64,000 nucleotides of DNA from Dirofilaria immitis (lineage: Eukaryota; Nematoda; Chromadorea; Rhabditida; Onchocercidae): contig JAKNDB010000092.1 of the NCBI GenBank assembly GCA_024305405.1, positions 374,001 through 438,000 on the forward strand, written 5' to 3'. The notes under the pieces are model-generated. The model had not been told where the DNA came from. It saw nothing but the letters and a program-made list of their open reading frames with translations, and ran no database searches. Made by a program: the position numbers and the translations under genes. Positions 28,530 through 41,039 of this stretch are shown here, in pieces (position 1 is the stretch's first letter; each line of letters opens with the position of its first letter).

Positions 28530-31500
28530 TTAGTCGACACTAGCCTTGATAATATCATCAGAGGAATGCATAAATGAGCCAAAATTAATGGAAAGACGTT
28601 CGATGAAGAGAAGAGCAGCATGAGATATTGGCCAGATAGATTGAGCAATTAATTCGATAAGGGCCGCAATCGAGAGTTCCAAATAACAAATGATCAAATA
28701 ACTGGCAACAATGAAACTTGCTATTGTTGCAGGACGCTAAAGCTGCCGAATTAGGATCAGGAAAATTAGGTAAAAGAAATTATGTTGAATATTTTATAAT
28801 TCTAATAAATATCACCAAGTGATATTAAAAAGTGAAATCCTGATTATAATTATAATAGAACTTAAACATGTGTATTATATAATCATATTTCTATCCTATA
28901 ATCTTATCAAAGAATTATCAAATACTGATCATTTTGAGTTTTAATTTTAACAATTACTTTTCGCAAATCCATTCATTTATAATATTTGAGTAATTTAAAA
29001 GCCAATATTAGGTATTATCATTTTTTAATATCTTTGCTAAAAAATTTATAGAAATATTGAAAAGAGAGGTATTGTTGGTATCAAATTCAAAAAGAAATCA
29101 AAATTAAATGAAAAAAATATTAAATTTCTCGGATATCTATCTTATTTAAGTAACATTCAATTAAATTAGCTAAGAAGAACTATCTTTAATCTTACTTTTA
29201 ATTTTAAGGAAATAAGAAATTAAAATACATAACTGCAAAAATGATAGTGGGGCAAGAAGTAATTAATTTATATAATTAATGATTAATATAATTATCATAT
29301 AATTCAAGCCAATGATTTTCCTCATTTCTTTCGGATATTTCTGATTAGTTATATCAATTCATGATTAAGAAAGTATTTGTATATCATATTATGATTAAAA
29401 AAGTTAGCATGATTATTTGTTAATAATGATGATAATTTTCTTGAATAAATGAAAGAAATATCTTTGCTAATATATCCAATATACAGATATATAAAATGGA
29501 ATAAGTATATAAGATTAAATACTTACAGGATGATCCTTTAAGAATTGTGTTAAATTGGTTAGAATAAGGAAGAAATCATCAAATAATTGATACAGGGCAT
29601 GAGAAAATCGATGGACATGAACTGACATATCATCACTAAATAATAAAAAAAGAAATATGATAAAATCAGAGTCTGAAATTTCTATTTTTAAATTTTTCAA
29701 GGATTTCAAAAGGATAAAATTGCATTTGTTAAAAATTGTTTGATAAGTACAGTCGTAATGATCAAATGATAAATTAATGATTGAATAATTAATATTAATT
29801 GAAATATTTGTAAAAATTGATAACTGGAAGATTAGCATTATTTTAGTAATCAAAAATATCAAAAGGAACAGAAAATTTTGATGATCAAAAAGAAATTTCA
29901 TCCATATCAATAAGTTTTTCAATCTCATCATGTATAATAATCCTGTAAATATTTAATCGTATATACTTATTCCATTTTATATATCTATATATTAATTTGT
30001 TAGATTATTAAATTCATTCAACGAATTTTAAAATTTCTTTTCCGAATCTATGGTAATATTTATCAATGAATGAAATAGAAATTTTTATATATTTTTTTAA
30101 AATAATCTATTAATATAAAACAAACTCAAGCTCGCTTTGAAGTTGACAAATATTCTCGATATCTGGACACATTGGGATATCATCACGCCTTTCGGATGCT
30201 CGGCCTTGGATAGCAAAACCACTACTGCAAGAATTTTAATGTATCGATGAAGGACGGTAAAAATTGATATTTTAAAAGATTAATTACTATAATTCTGAAG
30301 ATAATACCAGTTAATTTTTATTTTTTATTATTTAAATATATTTTTCTGATGAAAATTAGCTTATAAATCGATCTTCTACCATTAATCTTCAGATTCCATA
30401 AAAATGAGTCATTCAGAAATGATTTTACTCAATGCTTTTTTTGAATTTCTTCTGTTATTTAGGAAAGTTGACCTGGAATCAGATGAAGTCATATTTCGTT
30501 TATGATACTTCCTGCTTCTTTGGGATCGTCGTTTACGTCGTCCGCGATGACGTCGAACATTTCTTATTGGTATTGTGAATGTTTCATCAGTTGTCGGTTT
30601 TGATGAAATTTCTTGTTGAGCTATTTCAAATAAATTAAGTTATATTCTTCGATCTACAGGCTTTTTAAGCATTATATATATACGCTTCAAAGAGACTTCT
30701 ATTAATAGATAATTTTACAATAATAGCATAATCTCATATTATTGTTTACAATAATAGCATAATCTAGTATTATTTATTGTATTATCTGAAATTTATGCCT
30801 TAATGAATAATAAAGATTAATTAATCCTTCTTTAGTATTACATTTTATTGGATTTGACAAAAAAGAAAGTGAGAAATAATGTTAATAAGACGAAATTAAA
30901 ATTATTAACTTCGAAATTCTAAGCAATTTAAATGAAATTAAATTAATAAAAAAAAAGGAAATATATAAATAGATAGATATCAATGATTTTAATAATAGAT
31001 AGATAATGATTATTAAAATTATTGATATCGCTTAAGATTAAACATTTGGAAGAATATTAAATAAAACAGTGATTTACTATTAACAACAGTTAGTCAATTA
31101 TATAAACAATGATAAAAATTTATGCAAGAAAAATGATAGATTCACAAATATGAATATAAAGGTATGTCAAAGGTAAATATGTCGAGAAGAAATGTCACTT
31201 GTTCATCTCGTGTGATTTTGCTTATTTAAAGCATAATATAAAAGGATTACAACTTGTCTCTTGTGATTCCGTTGAATCATTCGATATCTTTGCTATCGGA
31301 GAATCATCTACAGTATTATCTGTTGCTACTTTATCAGTTGGCCTAAAAAATGCTAAGATCATTTTTACAATAAACCAGAATATTTCGAAGAAAAAAAAGA
31401 AAAAACGTTGATCCGTGTTTCACGTGTTTAAGCTTTTCTTTAACTGTTTTATCTTTTATATTTTGCCATATATTGCGATAAATTTTAATTATTTTTAATT

Positions 31501-31994
31501 CCTTTTTTCTCCATAAATAAATTTTCCAGTATATTGGAATATGAATCATACTGAAAGATATGAAAATCGATATCTTCACATAAAATTATTTGTTTAAATG
31601 ATTGATCAGTTTATGTATCCATTTCCGTGGATTTTTCCGATTAAAAATAATATGAAAAATAAACCAACGGAATTTCATTAGGAGTTGGCATATTGATAAT
31701 ACTTTCGATAGATGGACAATTTGGTATATCATCGGCGCGATCTTTATGTTTCCTAAAAGAAAACATAATATCGTTCATCTTAATGTTATTTTAATTTTAT
31801 CATGTTTTAAAATAAAATATATTCTGAATGTGGAGTTGGATTTTAAAAAAAAGCTTTTATATATTTTTTCTTATTCAAAAAATTTTTAATAAAAATAACA
31901 AATTTTAATTAAAAGCCAAGAATTTACAATCTTACATTATCCATCGTTGTCTTAAAGTTTTAACTTCTTTTCGTTTAAAACGATCCGACGGCAT
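28530..31994 (-). CDS. Unrecognised protein with duplicated DDIPxCP motif, basic stretch and hydrophobic C-terminus
   Basis: I do not recognise the family. Exons: 31994-31936 (MPSDRFKRKEVKTLRQRWIM), 31752-31669, 31342-31254, 30620-30473, 30224-30122, ~29942-29870, 29635-29527, 28736-28530; ~285 residues ending SSDDIIKASVD. Phases agree for exons 1-5 and 7-8. Exon 6 (frames IIHDEIEKLIDMDEISF or a one-base-shifted alternative) does not join cleanly. A motif occurs twice: RADDIPNCPSIESI (~aa 24-37) and RRDDIPMCPDIENI (~aa 138-151). Between them is a strongly basic run, RRHRGRRKRRSQRSRKYHKR. The last two exons give SHALYQLFDDFFLILTNL, then a long hydrophobic stretch (FIVASYLIICYLELSIAALI and on) that could hold one or two membrane spans. 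A TTTCAG acceptor lies 8 nt before the ATG and fits trans-splicing. No signal peptide. The function is unknown. Confidence 0.55.
30715..30765. repeat. Short direct repeat ttacaataatagcataatct
   Basis: The 20-bp word occurs twice about 31 bp apart in an intron of the unrecognised minus-strand gene. It looks like a simple local duplication with no coding role. Confidence 0.6.
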
Positions 31995-33191
31995 GATTTA
32001 ATCTGAAATTGCATCATTCTTTTCTTAAAGCATTTAGATAGATATATATATAAGTTATCAAGCATATACAACTGATAATATATGCATGTAAATGATATCA
32101 TACGTTGCCGTGAAATGTTTTAAGAAAAATTCCACGTAATTTTACGTTTTTAGTCCAACTATTAACGTTAGGCTGTTAATTCTTCAAAATGCCTATTCTT
32201 CAACTGGCTAGAAATAGAAATTGTCTTTCAACAACTATACTGGAACGTTTGAAAAATACGTTTAATCTTATGTAATAATGCATTCTCGGATCGGTATTAG
32301 TTATCTCGAGAAAGAATCTAATATTCAATTTAACACAGAGATGAACATTGCCGAAAAATACCACATAAAAAATGAATAATATTATTAAAATAACATCGAA
32401 AAAGTATATCGAATTTCTCGCTTCAAACTTTTTCACGTCTAATTTCTGACTTCAGAGCTTACCGTAGATCAGACCGCTAAGCTTCTAACAATACTGACAA
32501 ATACATTTCAATTAATGATTCCATCGTTTAAAATCAATTTGAAATTCAACCTCTTATCAATATTACACAAAAAATGTTATCATCAATGAGAAAGTTGATT
32601 AACTTGGATTTATTCAGTATTTTGCATGGAAAAAAATTTCATCAAATGATCAAATTTGCAGGAAGTTTTCAGCTCTTAGTTAAGAATAACTTCTAAATTT
32701 CCATGATGTTAAGGGTTAGAAATTATTCGACCTCTGAACTTTTCATTAGAAGGGCTTGACAAAATGTTCGATTCGAATTTAATCGTACATTGGTAGCAAA
32801 CGTGTATATATGAATCATTTTTACAAACTCTAGCATCAGACATTGTAATATACCTTATCTTTATATAGGCGTATTTTGATACAAAAAAAAAAATATGCTT
32901 ACGTTATAAATATATAAGTCAAAATATTATAACATCACGTAATATCTGATAGATATTAATATAAAAATCTTGTTTATTTTAATTTAAACGAAAATGAAAA
33001 CAATGTTATCAATGATATATTATATGATAATATTAACTTTCAAGTATAAAAATAATTATTTCATGTATTAGTTAAATATCGAATATATTTCAGTTATAGA
33101 ATATTATCACGCAATATATATATATATATACTAAGTTATGATATTCTGATACATATTTTCTTATATGCATCAAATAATGAAATAAAAGAGA

Positions 33192-33518
33192 TATTAATTA
33201 TTAATATTATAATTTCATATTCGTTATATATAGAATATATTATATAATATATGATAAATTTCAAGATAATCTAATACATGTTTATTATATTTATATAAAG
33301 TATTAATTATTAATATTATAATTTCATATTCGTTATATATAGAATATATTATATAATATATGATAAATTTCAAGATAATCTAATACATGTTTATTATATT
33401 TATATAAAGTATTAATTATTAATATTATAATTTCATATTCGTTATATATAGAATATATTATATAATATATGATAAATTTCAAGATAATCTAATACATGTT
33501 TATTATATTTATATAAAG
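33192..33518. repeat. Tandem array, three identical 109-bp units
   Basis: Units start at 33192, 33301 and 33410, each beginning tattaattattaatattat and ending tttatatttatataaag-like sequence. By eye the three copies are identical, and a fourth begins at 33519 but diverges after about 10 bases. Parts of the unit (ataaatttcaagataa; ttatatatagaatat) recur in looser form in the flanks (about 33080-33130 and 33600-33760), suggesting an older, larger array. The unit is nearly pure A/T and can form AT-rich hairpins. Confidence 0.9.
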
Positions 33519-34099
33519 TATTAATTTTTAAATATGAAATATAATATAATTATTCTAAAAAAATATATATTACGTAATATAAGAGATTACATAATATTTT
33601 GCATAATATATACATAAATTTCAAGATAACATAATAAATTAATATATTTAATATTAAATTCAAAATATCAGATTACAATTTAAAATATAAGAAAATCTTT
33701 TTTGTTTAATATATAATTTTATGTATAATATAAGCTAAATTTAAGATATTCTTATAAGTAATTCTTATACATCAGAATGAAATATTAATTAAAATAATAA
33801 GTATGATTATTTAATTATAATAACCATTAAATCATTTAACATTATATCATCATTGATGTTATTTTTATAGGAATGAGTATATGAATATGTCCTAAATCTC
33901 CGATCAGATATCCTTTCATTTTCTCTTACTCTCCTCGTTTTATGCAAATTTATTGTTGTTCCTTTTCATCCCACATGTAAATTATTTAATAGTCATTTTG
34001 TTCTTTGTTTATATTGGGTATTATTTGGGAAGTGTGAGAAGGAAGGAAGATGTATTGATGTATCGATGCTAAAAAATATATATATTATACTTCTATTTT

Positions 34100-34132
34100 T
34101 ACGTGTTGAATCTAGATCACGTACAACACGTA
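34100..34132. promoter_or_regulatory. Inverted repeat TACGTGTTG / CAACACGTA
   Basis: Perfect 9-bp arms (34100-34108 and 34124-34132) are separated by 15 bp containing another CACGT. A further ACACGTAAA lies about 40 bp downstream. ACGTG is the core of bHLH-PAS (for example HIF-type) sites, but binding here is only inferred. It lies about 1 kb upstream of NELF-C/D. Confidence 0.35.
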
Positions 34133-35150
34133 GAAAATAAAAAATGGATAACTGAGCATTGAGATATAGATAAAACACGTAAAAATATACAAGTGATAAT
34201 ATATTGGGTAATGCTTATCTTGATCGTTTTTGACGAATATAATCTAGCAATTGTTTAAGTTAATTTTTATGCTAATTTTTTTTCAAATATAAATGAGACC
34301 GATTTAGGAAATGCTTGTTTAGTATTATTTATTTTATAATAGATGAAAATGATAACGATGGCTTTTGTTTTTTTATTCTTTTTTTTTAAAAAAATATAAT
34401 TAATTTTATGCAAATAGCTGATAATAAAGTATGCGTGATTAATATATTGATCAAGAAATTCTTTATTGATATTTTCTGATTATTTAAAATTATTCCTAAA
34501 ACGAGTGTAAAAGTTTAACACTGACATTATTATTATTAAAAATTTATTTTGACACGAATAATTAATCCTAAAATTATATTATGAAGGAATGGGAAATCAT
34601 AAAAAATAGAAGAGAAGGAAATGGAATAATAAAAATATAAGAAATAAAATTTGAATGAGTAAATGAATGTTAGAAAAAATAAAATATTAAAAATCTTGAA
34701 TAATGTTATATATTTTTATTTAAAATTTTCTTTTATAATATTTATTTAAATTTCAAATTTTAAATTATAATATTGATAATCTGAAACTTTGATTGATAAT
34801 GTTATAAATTTTAAATATATCTAAAATTTTTAATAATATGATAAACTTGGGGCATGATTTTTTATCATCATATCTAACCATATTAATTTAGTAATATTTA
34901 TGTGATCCTATAGATTATTTGCAGTAAATAAAAATAATAAAGTAAGTTTACCATAAAATAATCTGTAAAGCAATACCATTGAATAATCAATAGCTCAAAC
35001 TTATGTCCTTGATCTATTCCATGAGATTATAGATACTTAATGGCTTAATGATAAATGAATGCATAGATAAAAATTATCATCAACATGGATATTATCAGTT
35101 AGGAAATAGATCGGACGAATTTTATTGTTTCTTTTAAAATGTTAAACAAA

Positions 35151-35160
35151 AAATTTCCAG
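35151..35160 (+). promoter_or_regulatory. Candidate trans-splice acceptor of NELF-C/D
   Basis: AAATTTCCAG ends at 35160, 9 bases before the ATG at 35170. A pyrimidine-rich AG acceptor immediately upstream of the start, without a visible partner donor, is typical of spliced-leader addition in nematodes. Confidence 0.4.
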
Positions 35161-35169
35161 CTTTTAAAA

Positions 35170-38100
35170 ATGGAAATGACTAACAATGATATGGAAATTT
35201 CAATGGCGATGATTAGCGATCAATGTCAAACATTTGCTACAAATATTTCCGGTAAATTTTCGAAAATATTATTGATAGAATTGCATGTATTGTTAATACA
35301 GTTATATATTCAATCTTATCTTATCTGAAATTATATTTTATCAAATTGTTTATTATTTATCTTGTAGCTTTTAGTTTAAATAAATTAACGGGAATAATTT
35401 GTAATTAATTTAATATTACAAGCATATGATTAATTCAGAGACTAAAATCAAAATACTCATTTTAACGTATCAGATTTTTATTTTGATATTACATATATTT
35501 AAAATATTCAATTGAATATGATATCTGAAAATTTGAAGTTTTCTGTACCGAAACTTAAAATGACTGCGGAATTTTTTGCATATTTTTATTATCCTTTTAT
35601 ATTAGTCTACTTTTTTAAAGGAAATACTACACTTGATGAAGAGAAGAATATAAGTAATAATATTATTACTTCTTCTACAACCATTGCTATTAGTGGTAGT
35701 AGCAGTAGTTGTTGTAATTTAAGTCAAACTGGTAGTAATGATAATGCTGACGATGAACCATCACACAGTCGGAAGACTAATCAGAAGACGAAGCAAATGT
35801 TATTGGAAGATTATCTGAAAATTCTTCAAGGTTACTTTTTTTGTTTTGGATTTTTTATTTGAGTTTTTGATATCGAACAGAAATTATGAGATATTCTGTT
35901 GATGTATCATGTATAAAATGATATGAATCCTAGATGTACATAAAACAAAAACCTTGTGTACGTTATTCCTCATATTATTTCTTAACTATAGCTACTGATT
36001 CGATAATGGAACCAAATATAGAAGCAACTATCAAAGGATTTTTAAGAAATGGTGGGCACCCGGAAGTCGTTATCACTTCTCTAACTGATAGTTACCGTGG
36101 TCTTGCTAAGGTATATTATTTGTCCTTTTTTGAATTTATGTTTGAAATTCTAGTTAATTTAGATAAGTAAATATTGAAAAATGATCAATGAAATTGTTGT
36201 ATTTAAAAAATGACATCCGTAGTAAACCAAAAACTATAAGTATTACTTGAATTTTCGGTAATGATCAAAATGATTACTTTCTCTTTAGTATCATTTAACA
36301 ACTAATAAAATCATTGTTAAAAGACACAGATATAATAAAATTTGGAAAATAAAATGTACTGAATTCAATAGATTTCGTTTTGTTTCATGAGTAAATCGAT
36401 ATAGATACATGTTTATATATGTCGCTTGTTTCCTCGTTTTTTAATCATAATTATCAGTTATTTACCACAATTAATCAAATTAAAAAGTTATAGTACTGTG
36501 AATTGCTTGGCGATTGGTTAGCTGATCTGGAAGGCGACCGGAAAATAGTTCACGAATGTTTCGAAAAAGTTTAAGCTCGTTGCTTGAAAAACGTTTCGTG
36601 TCTGCAATTGTCGATAAAAATTTCGAAGCTGCTCACGATGTGGATAAATGGTTACCAGAACTACTGAACCACAGGTCTAGTTATTAAACTTCTATAAATT
36701 AGAATTTAATAATTGGTTTTTATATAATGATAAATGTGGTTAGTATCAAATGAGTAACTTGAATATGATCAAGAATCAAGAATTGATCGGAAAATATTTT
36801 CAATGCGGTTAATAGCACTTAATTATTGGTTGTTGATGAATACTGCAACAAATATTTTCAGCAAGGATTGATCATTTTTTTCAAATATATTAGTCAATAC
36901 TTTTTCATTTCAAAAGTCATAAACAAAACTAAATTCAAAAGTAAGACGAATTTTATAGCACGTGGCGCAATTTAATTTATACACTTATCGAGCAAAATCC
37001 TCGATCGAAATTTTTAATGAAGGCAATTCGAATGATATCAGATGCTGGCTTTCAACATGAAATAACGAATGTTCATCCAGCTGCTCAGCAAGTATAGATA
37101 TTTTTATTTGCTAGATTAGTATTTATTACAGCCTAACCTGCTTTGTTCAACTTTTATTTTTGAAAATATAAAGCAAACTTCTCTGGAGACGTCTATTTTT
37201 GCTTCTTTCGATCTATTAAATGATAGATAAAATTAAATTATGAATAAAATTAAACATAAAAACATTAGCTGACTAATACATTGCAAATGATATGATTAGC
37301 TTGTCAATTTGGTTGCTTATATTAAATTGATTTTTATAGATTGAAGTCTATTCTCGTATGGTACTTACCGCAATTGATGGATTTTTTTGAAGCATAAAAA
37401 GGGCCATTGACAGAAGATTATGAGAAATCATTTGCGGAATTAACTCGAGTGGTTTGTTATAGCGAACATACTTATTTATTCACGCAAGTTCTTCTGCACG
37501 AAATTATTAAAGAGGTTAAAAATGAATTGTTATGATTAAGCAGTTAGCTAAATTATGCTTAAATATGTCTCTAATTGTGAAGCTTGTTTCCAAAAAAAAG
37601 AAAAACAAACGTATTATTTATGTAAAAAAGTAAATAATCAAATTTAATTTCATGTGATATATAAAAGCAATATAAAAAAATGCTGCATTTTCTTCTAGAA
37701 TAATTTTTTTGGCATTTTTCATTTTAGGAAAAGAATGAAGCAGCAGCAGCTTGTACACATTTGGCTCAAATATTACGCCGTGAAGCACATAAACGTAAAT
37801 ATCAAGATACATACGATATTCATATAGCCTTAGATGGTGGATATAGTGATTGTGATAATGATGTAAAGCGAACCATCTATACGATGCTTAGCAAGAAGTG
37901 CTTAAATCAAGCTGATATTATTCGCCTTTATGAAGTAAATTTAATTCTGTTAAAGTATATGACTACATTCGAAAATTCAGTTTAATATAACTTCATTAAC
38001 GTATGACTATTTCTTTTCTTTACCATCGAATTATTTTGTGATTTCTGTTGATATTGAAATCTTTAAGTCTTTCTAAAGTCTGTACATCCCATTCATAAGA

Positions 38101-40851
38101 TAGTTTCAAGATAGTTAGTTAGTCTTCATTTCCATAATGTACATCTTGATTCATTCGCCTGGAAATAAACTAGTATCAGCTTAAGAATATATATTATTCG
38201 TTTATTTTATTTTCTTGATACTGGTTATAAATGTCATTTAATCTATCTTATAATTAGTAACTATTGACAATTTCATCAGTAGATAGAGTGTTACTAGACA
38301 TTAACAAATGAAGTTTTGCAAGATGGATAACGGAACTGTAGTCAGCAGACTTGTTAAATCAAGATCATATGATTTTAGTAATACCAAATGAATAGTAGTA
38401 TGTGGAAATTATTGTAATAATTTATTTGATCTTTAATTTATTATAATATCTCTTAAAATTGCTATCGCTGTGAACAGTTTTTCTTTAATTTTTTTTCTGA
38501 TGCAATTGCTTCATTTTATTTTGTTCTCTTTCAGCGTTACAGTTCATCAGAACCACCAACTGTTGAATTTATTCAAGATCCATTTTTTATCGATATGCTC
38601 ATCGATGCGTTATTTGCATACGAAGGAAGCAAAGTTTGTCTTTAGTTATCGCTTTTATCCTTGTAATAAAATTTTTGTCACAAAAAAATGGAATATTCGG
38701 AATACATAACTTTCACATGAAAAATTATTCAAAATACTTTTATAATTCATGTAATTTTATCTATGCAATTATTCGTCTTTTATATTTTATTTTATTTAAT
38801 TCGATCATATTTAAATTCAAAATTTTATAATCTTATCTTACAATTAGTATGATCAAATTATCTGTAATGTTGATAATTTTAACTAACCTGAAATATAGAA
38901 AAAATGCTAAATGAACTACACTATTCTTTTTTTTCAGGTTCAATCAAATCATCGCTCGAAATACACGTTTTTATTGTCCTATGCTTCTTGTAGTACTTCA
39001 CATGATAGAAATAGCGAAGGAGAAAGCGTAAGATTCTCTCTATCTCTCTCTCTTATAATCCGTATTCTAATTTTTGCTGATTGCTTTTCACTGAATAATT
39101 ACCAATCATTTCACTCGATAAATGTGGAGAGATATTCAGAAAGAGTATCATATCATAAAATTTTTTCATCTATTATGATATACCAACATAATAGTTTATC
39201 ATACTTCGAAATAAGTTCAGGATGAAGTAAAGGAAACACAATGCATTATGGAGCAAATTTTGGATAGCATAAGATCAGAGCGCGAATTTCTAAAAGATAT
39301 CCGTCTGTTACTGAATGGTATAGTTTGTATATAATAGATTTTTTTCTGTTCTATTATTTTATTAGAAATAAAAATATTCTTTCATGGACTGGTTATATTT
39401 CAAAATACAATTGAAATTCATATATCAATAGTAATTTGTTATTCATTTGCCAACTAGACTGTAGCTTTGAATTAAAAGCTAACTACAAATATTAGGATTT
39501 CGAAACTAAACAAATATTCCTTTTCCTTCCAGGTATTGCATTTTCTTCAATTGCCAGTGGATTGTTGCATTATTTGAAAGGATTTTTGTTGAGCGATGAA
39601 ATACTCAGTGAATTGGAAGTTGTCCATTTCGTTTTGTTGGATGAGATGGCTACCGAACATTCTGGTCTACATATCAGGTCGTTATTAGATCTTATCTTAC
39701 AGAGTTCATTTATGAAAAGCAAAACTTAAAAGGAAAAATTTAAACAAGGTTCCAAAATGCGAAACTTTGAAACAGCATTTGTTTGAATTGGTTAACAAAA
39801 TTAAAGGAACAATAGTGAATTGAATCAAACTTGAAGATAATTTGACAAATTTAAAATTTCTTTTTGAGTAATCTTGAGCTAAGTGTTCTAGGAAACCTAG
39901 AAGTATCCGTATTCTAATAATAATTTTATTCATGTTGGATTTCTTTGCAAAATAGTACGACCCGATCGTTTCCCTCTTATAGAACAATCCTAGTTTGAAA
40001 CCTAACTATAAAAGCATTATTAGAGTTTATTAACTTTATTCAATAAGGACACTCTAAAGTATAATACTCTCGAAAATTTGATAACATTTGCATCTTATTT
40101 GGATATATTGGATATGACTTTAATAAATTCGTTGGTAAATTATTGCGCCATTGCTTAGCTAGATATTTCCTCGAATAATTCCGGTGAAATCAATTTAAGG
40201 TTATTCGAAGTACTTTGTGAGTTGTATGATCGCCAATCAAAGTTATTACAACCAGCAGAAATGATTATCGAGAAACAACGAAGCGTTATAGATCGTTTTG
40301 TTCATTTACTTTCTGTCGGATTTGCATTGCCAGTTGTCGAAAAGATCAACAAAATGTTTCAAGAAGGGCAAATTGATGTTTCCCTTGCAAGGTTAACTGT
40401 GATCAAAATAATTTTGATTCATCATTTTGCGGGATTCCTCGAAACAGAGATTCTCTCAGCGTTAGAAGAATCAAAATTTCAGTTATTCAACCGAGAATAA
40501 GTCTTATAAAAGAGGACCTATTATTTAGCATATAGTCATCAGTATGCTTACTTTATCGAATAATCTTGCTGATATGCCAATTAATTAAAATAAATGCCGT
40601 TTTGTTTTATAGATATTTCGCCGTAGATGTTCTGGATATTATCGAGCCACCTTATTCGGAACAGTTCAGTGGAAACATTTTTACCAATCGTCTTAAATCG
40701 GGAAATCTTTGATAAATTAACAATGAAAAAGATATCAGCAGCGCAGCAATTTATTCAATATGTCACAACTGAAACTATGGAAGGTAATAAGGGAGAAGTC
40801 GTTATGGAATGCGAATCTACCGCAAGTGAAGTTCTGTCTCCATCTACATAG
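35170..40851 (+). CDS. NELFCD: Negative elongation factor C/D (NELF-C/D, TH1 family)
   Basis: Subunit of the NELF complex that, with DSIF, holds RNA polymerase II in promoter-proximal pause. Thirteen exons: 35170-35251, 35621-35830, 35992-36110, 36494-36674, 36959-37091, 37340-37514, 37728-37934, 38535-38633, 38938-39027, 39221-39317, 39533-39677, 40200-40391, 40613-40851; ~655 residues against ~590 in human, the excess being a Ser-rich insert in exon 2. Family landmarks in order: ATDSIMEPNIEATIKGFLRN, TWRNLIYTLIEQNPRSKFLM, MISDAGFQHEIT, CYSEHTYLFTQVLL, LGxMLSKG-like TMLSKKCLNQADI, VHFVLLDEMATEHSGLH, DRFVHLLSVGFALPVV, DVLDIIEPPYSEQF. All phases agree. Frame breaks: one A missing near 36561-36565, two missing bases near 37381-37397, one extra base near 40660. 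The gene is otherwise uniformly conserved, so these look like sequence errors. Confidence 0.9.
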
Positions 40852-41039
40852 ATTCTTCCTCTTTACATGGAAATTTTACCTTACCATGTAAACGAGTTTT
40901 CTCCTAGAAAGATTAAGATTCATTCTTTTATTAAGGATTTGTACCACTGACCTACATTTTGAATGCCAAAAGTGCGATACACAATGTCTTTAATTCCTAA
41001 CTCCAAGGCTTTAAATTCTATAAATTCAACCATCGATTC
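40852..41039. terminator. Convergent 3' ends of NELF-C/D and MED12
   Basis: Only 188 bp separate the two stop codons. On the minus strand an AATAAA (40932-40927) lies about 108 nt past the MED12 stop, a good polyadenylation signal. No AATAAA is seen for NELF-C/D inside this gap on the plus strand, so its 3' end may extend into MED12 sequence and overlap it antisense. Confidence 0.5.

Larger units (their letters stand above)
31995..35169. other. Intergenic, divergent region between the unrecognised gene and NELF-C/D
   Basis: The two genes diverge from here (minus start 31994, plus start 35170), so both promoters should lie inside. It contains a 109-bp tandem array (33192-33518), degenerate related AT-rich sequence on both sides, a TA run at about 33115-33130, and an ACGTG inverted repeat (34100-34132). 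A 78-codon minus-strand open frame (32436-32200) starts with a charged then hydrophobic stretch, but is not supported enough to call. Confidence 0.5.

Noticed and set aside
32200..32436. 78-codon minus-strand frame starting MKKFEARNSIYFFDVILIIL
   Set aside because: The charged then hydrophobic start looks like a signal anchor, but it is a lone frame with no acceptor, neighbour exon or recognisable family. At this AT content Phe/Ile/Leu-rich frames are common by chance.
33115..33130. TA dinucleotide run (with similar runs at 25552, 42750 and 45752) as functional elements
   Set aside because: Short TA microsatellites are expected in sequence of this composition; nothing links them to genes.
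40020..40199. Frame reading TLENLITFASYLDILDMTLI with a TAG before LDISSNNSGEINL upstream of a NELF-C/D exon
   Set aside because: It looked like a broken exon, but splicing 39677 directly to 40200 gives LHIRLFEVLCELYDRQ, which matches the family without a stop. The frame is therefore intronic.
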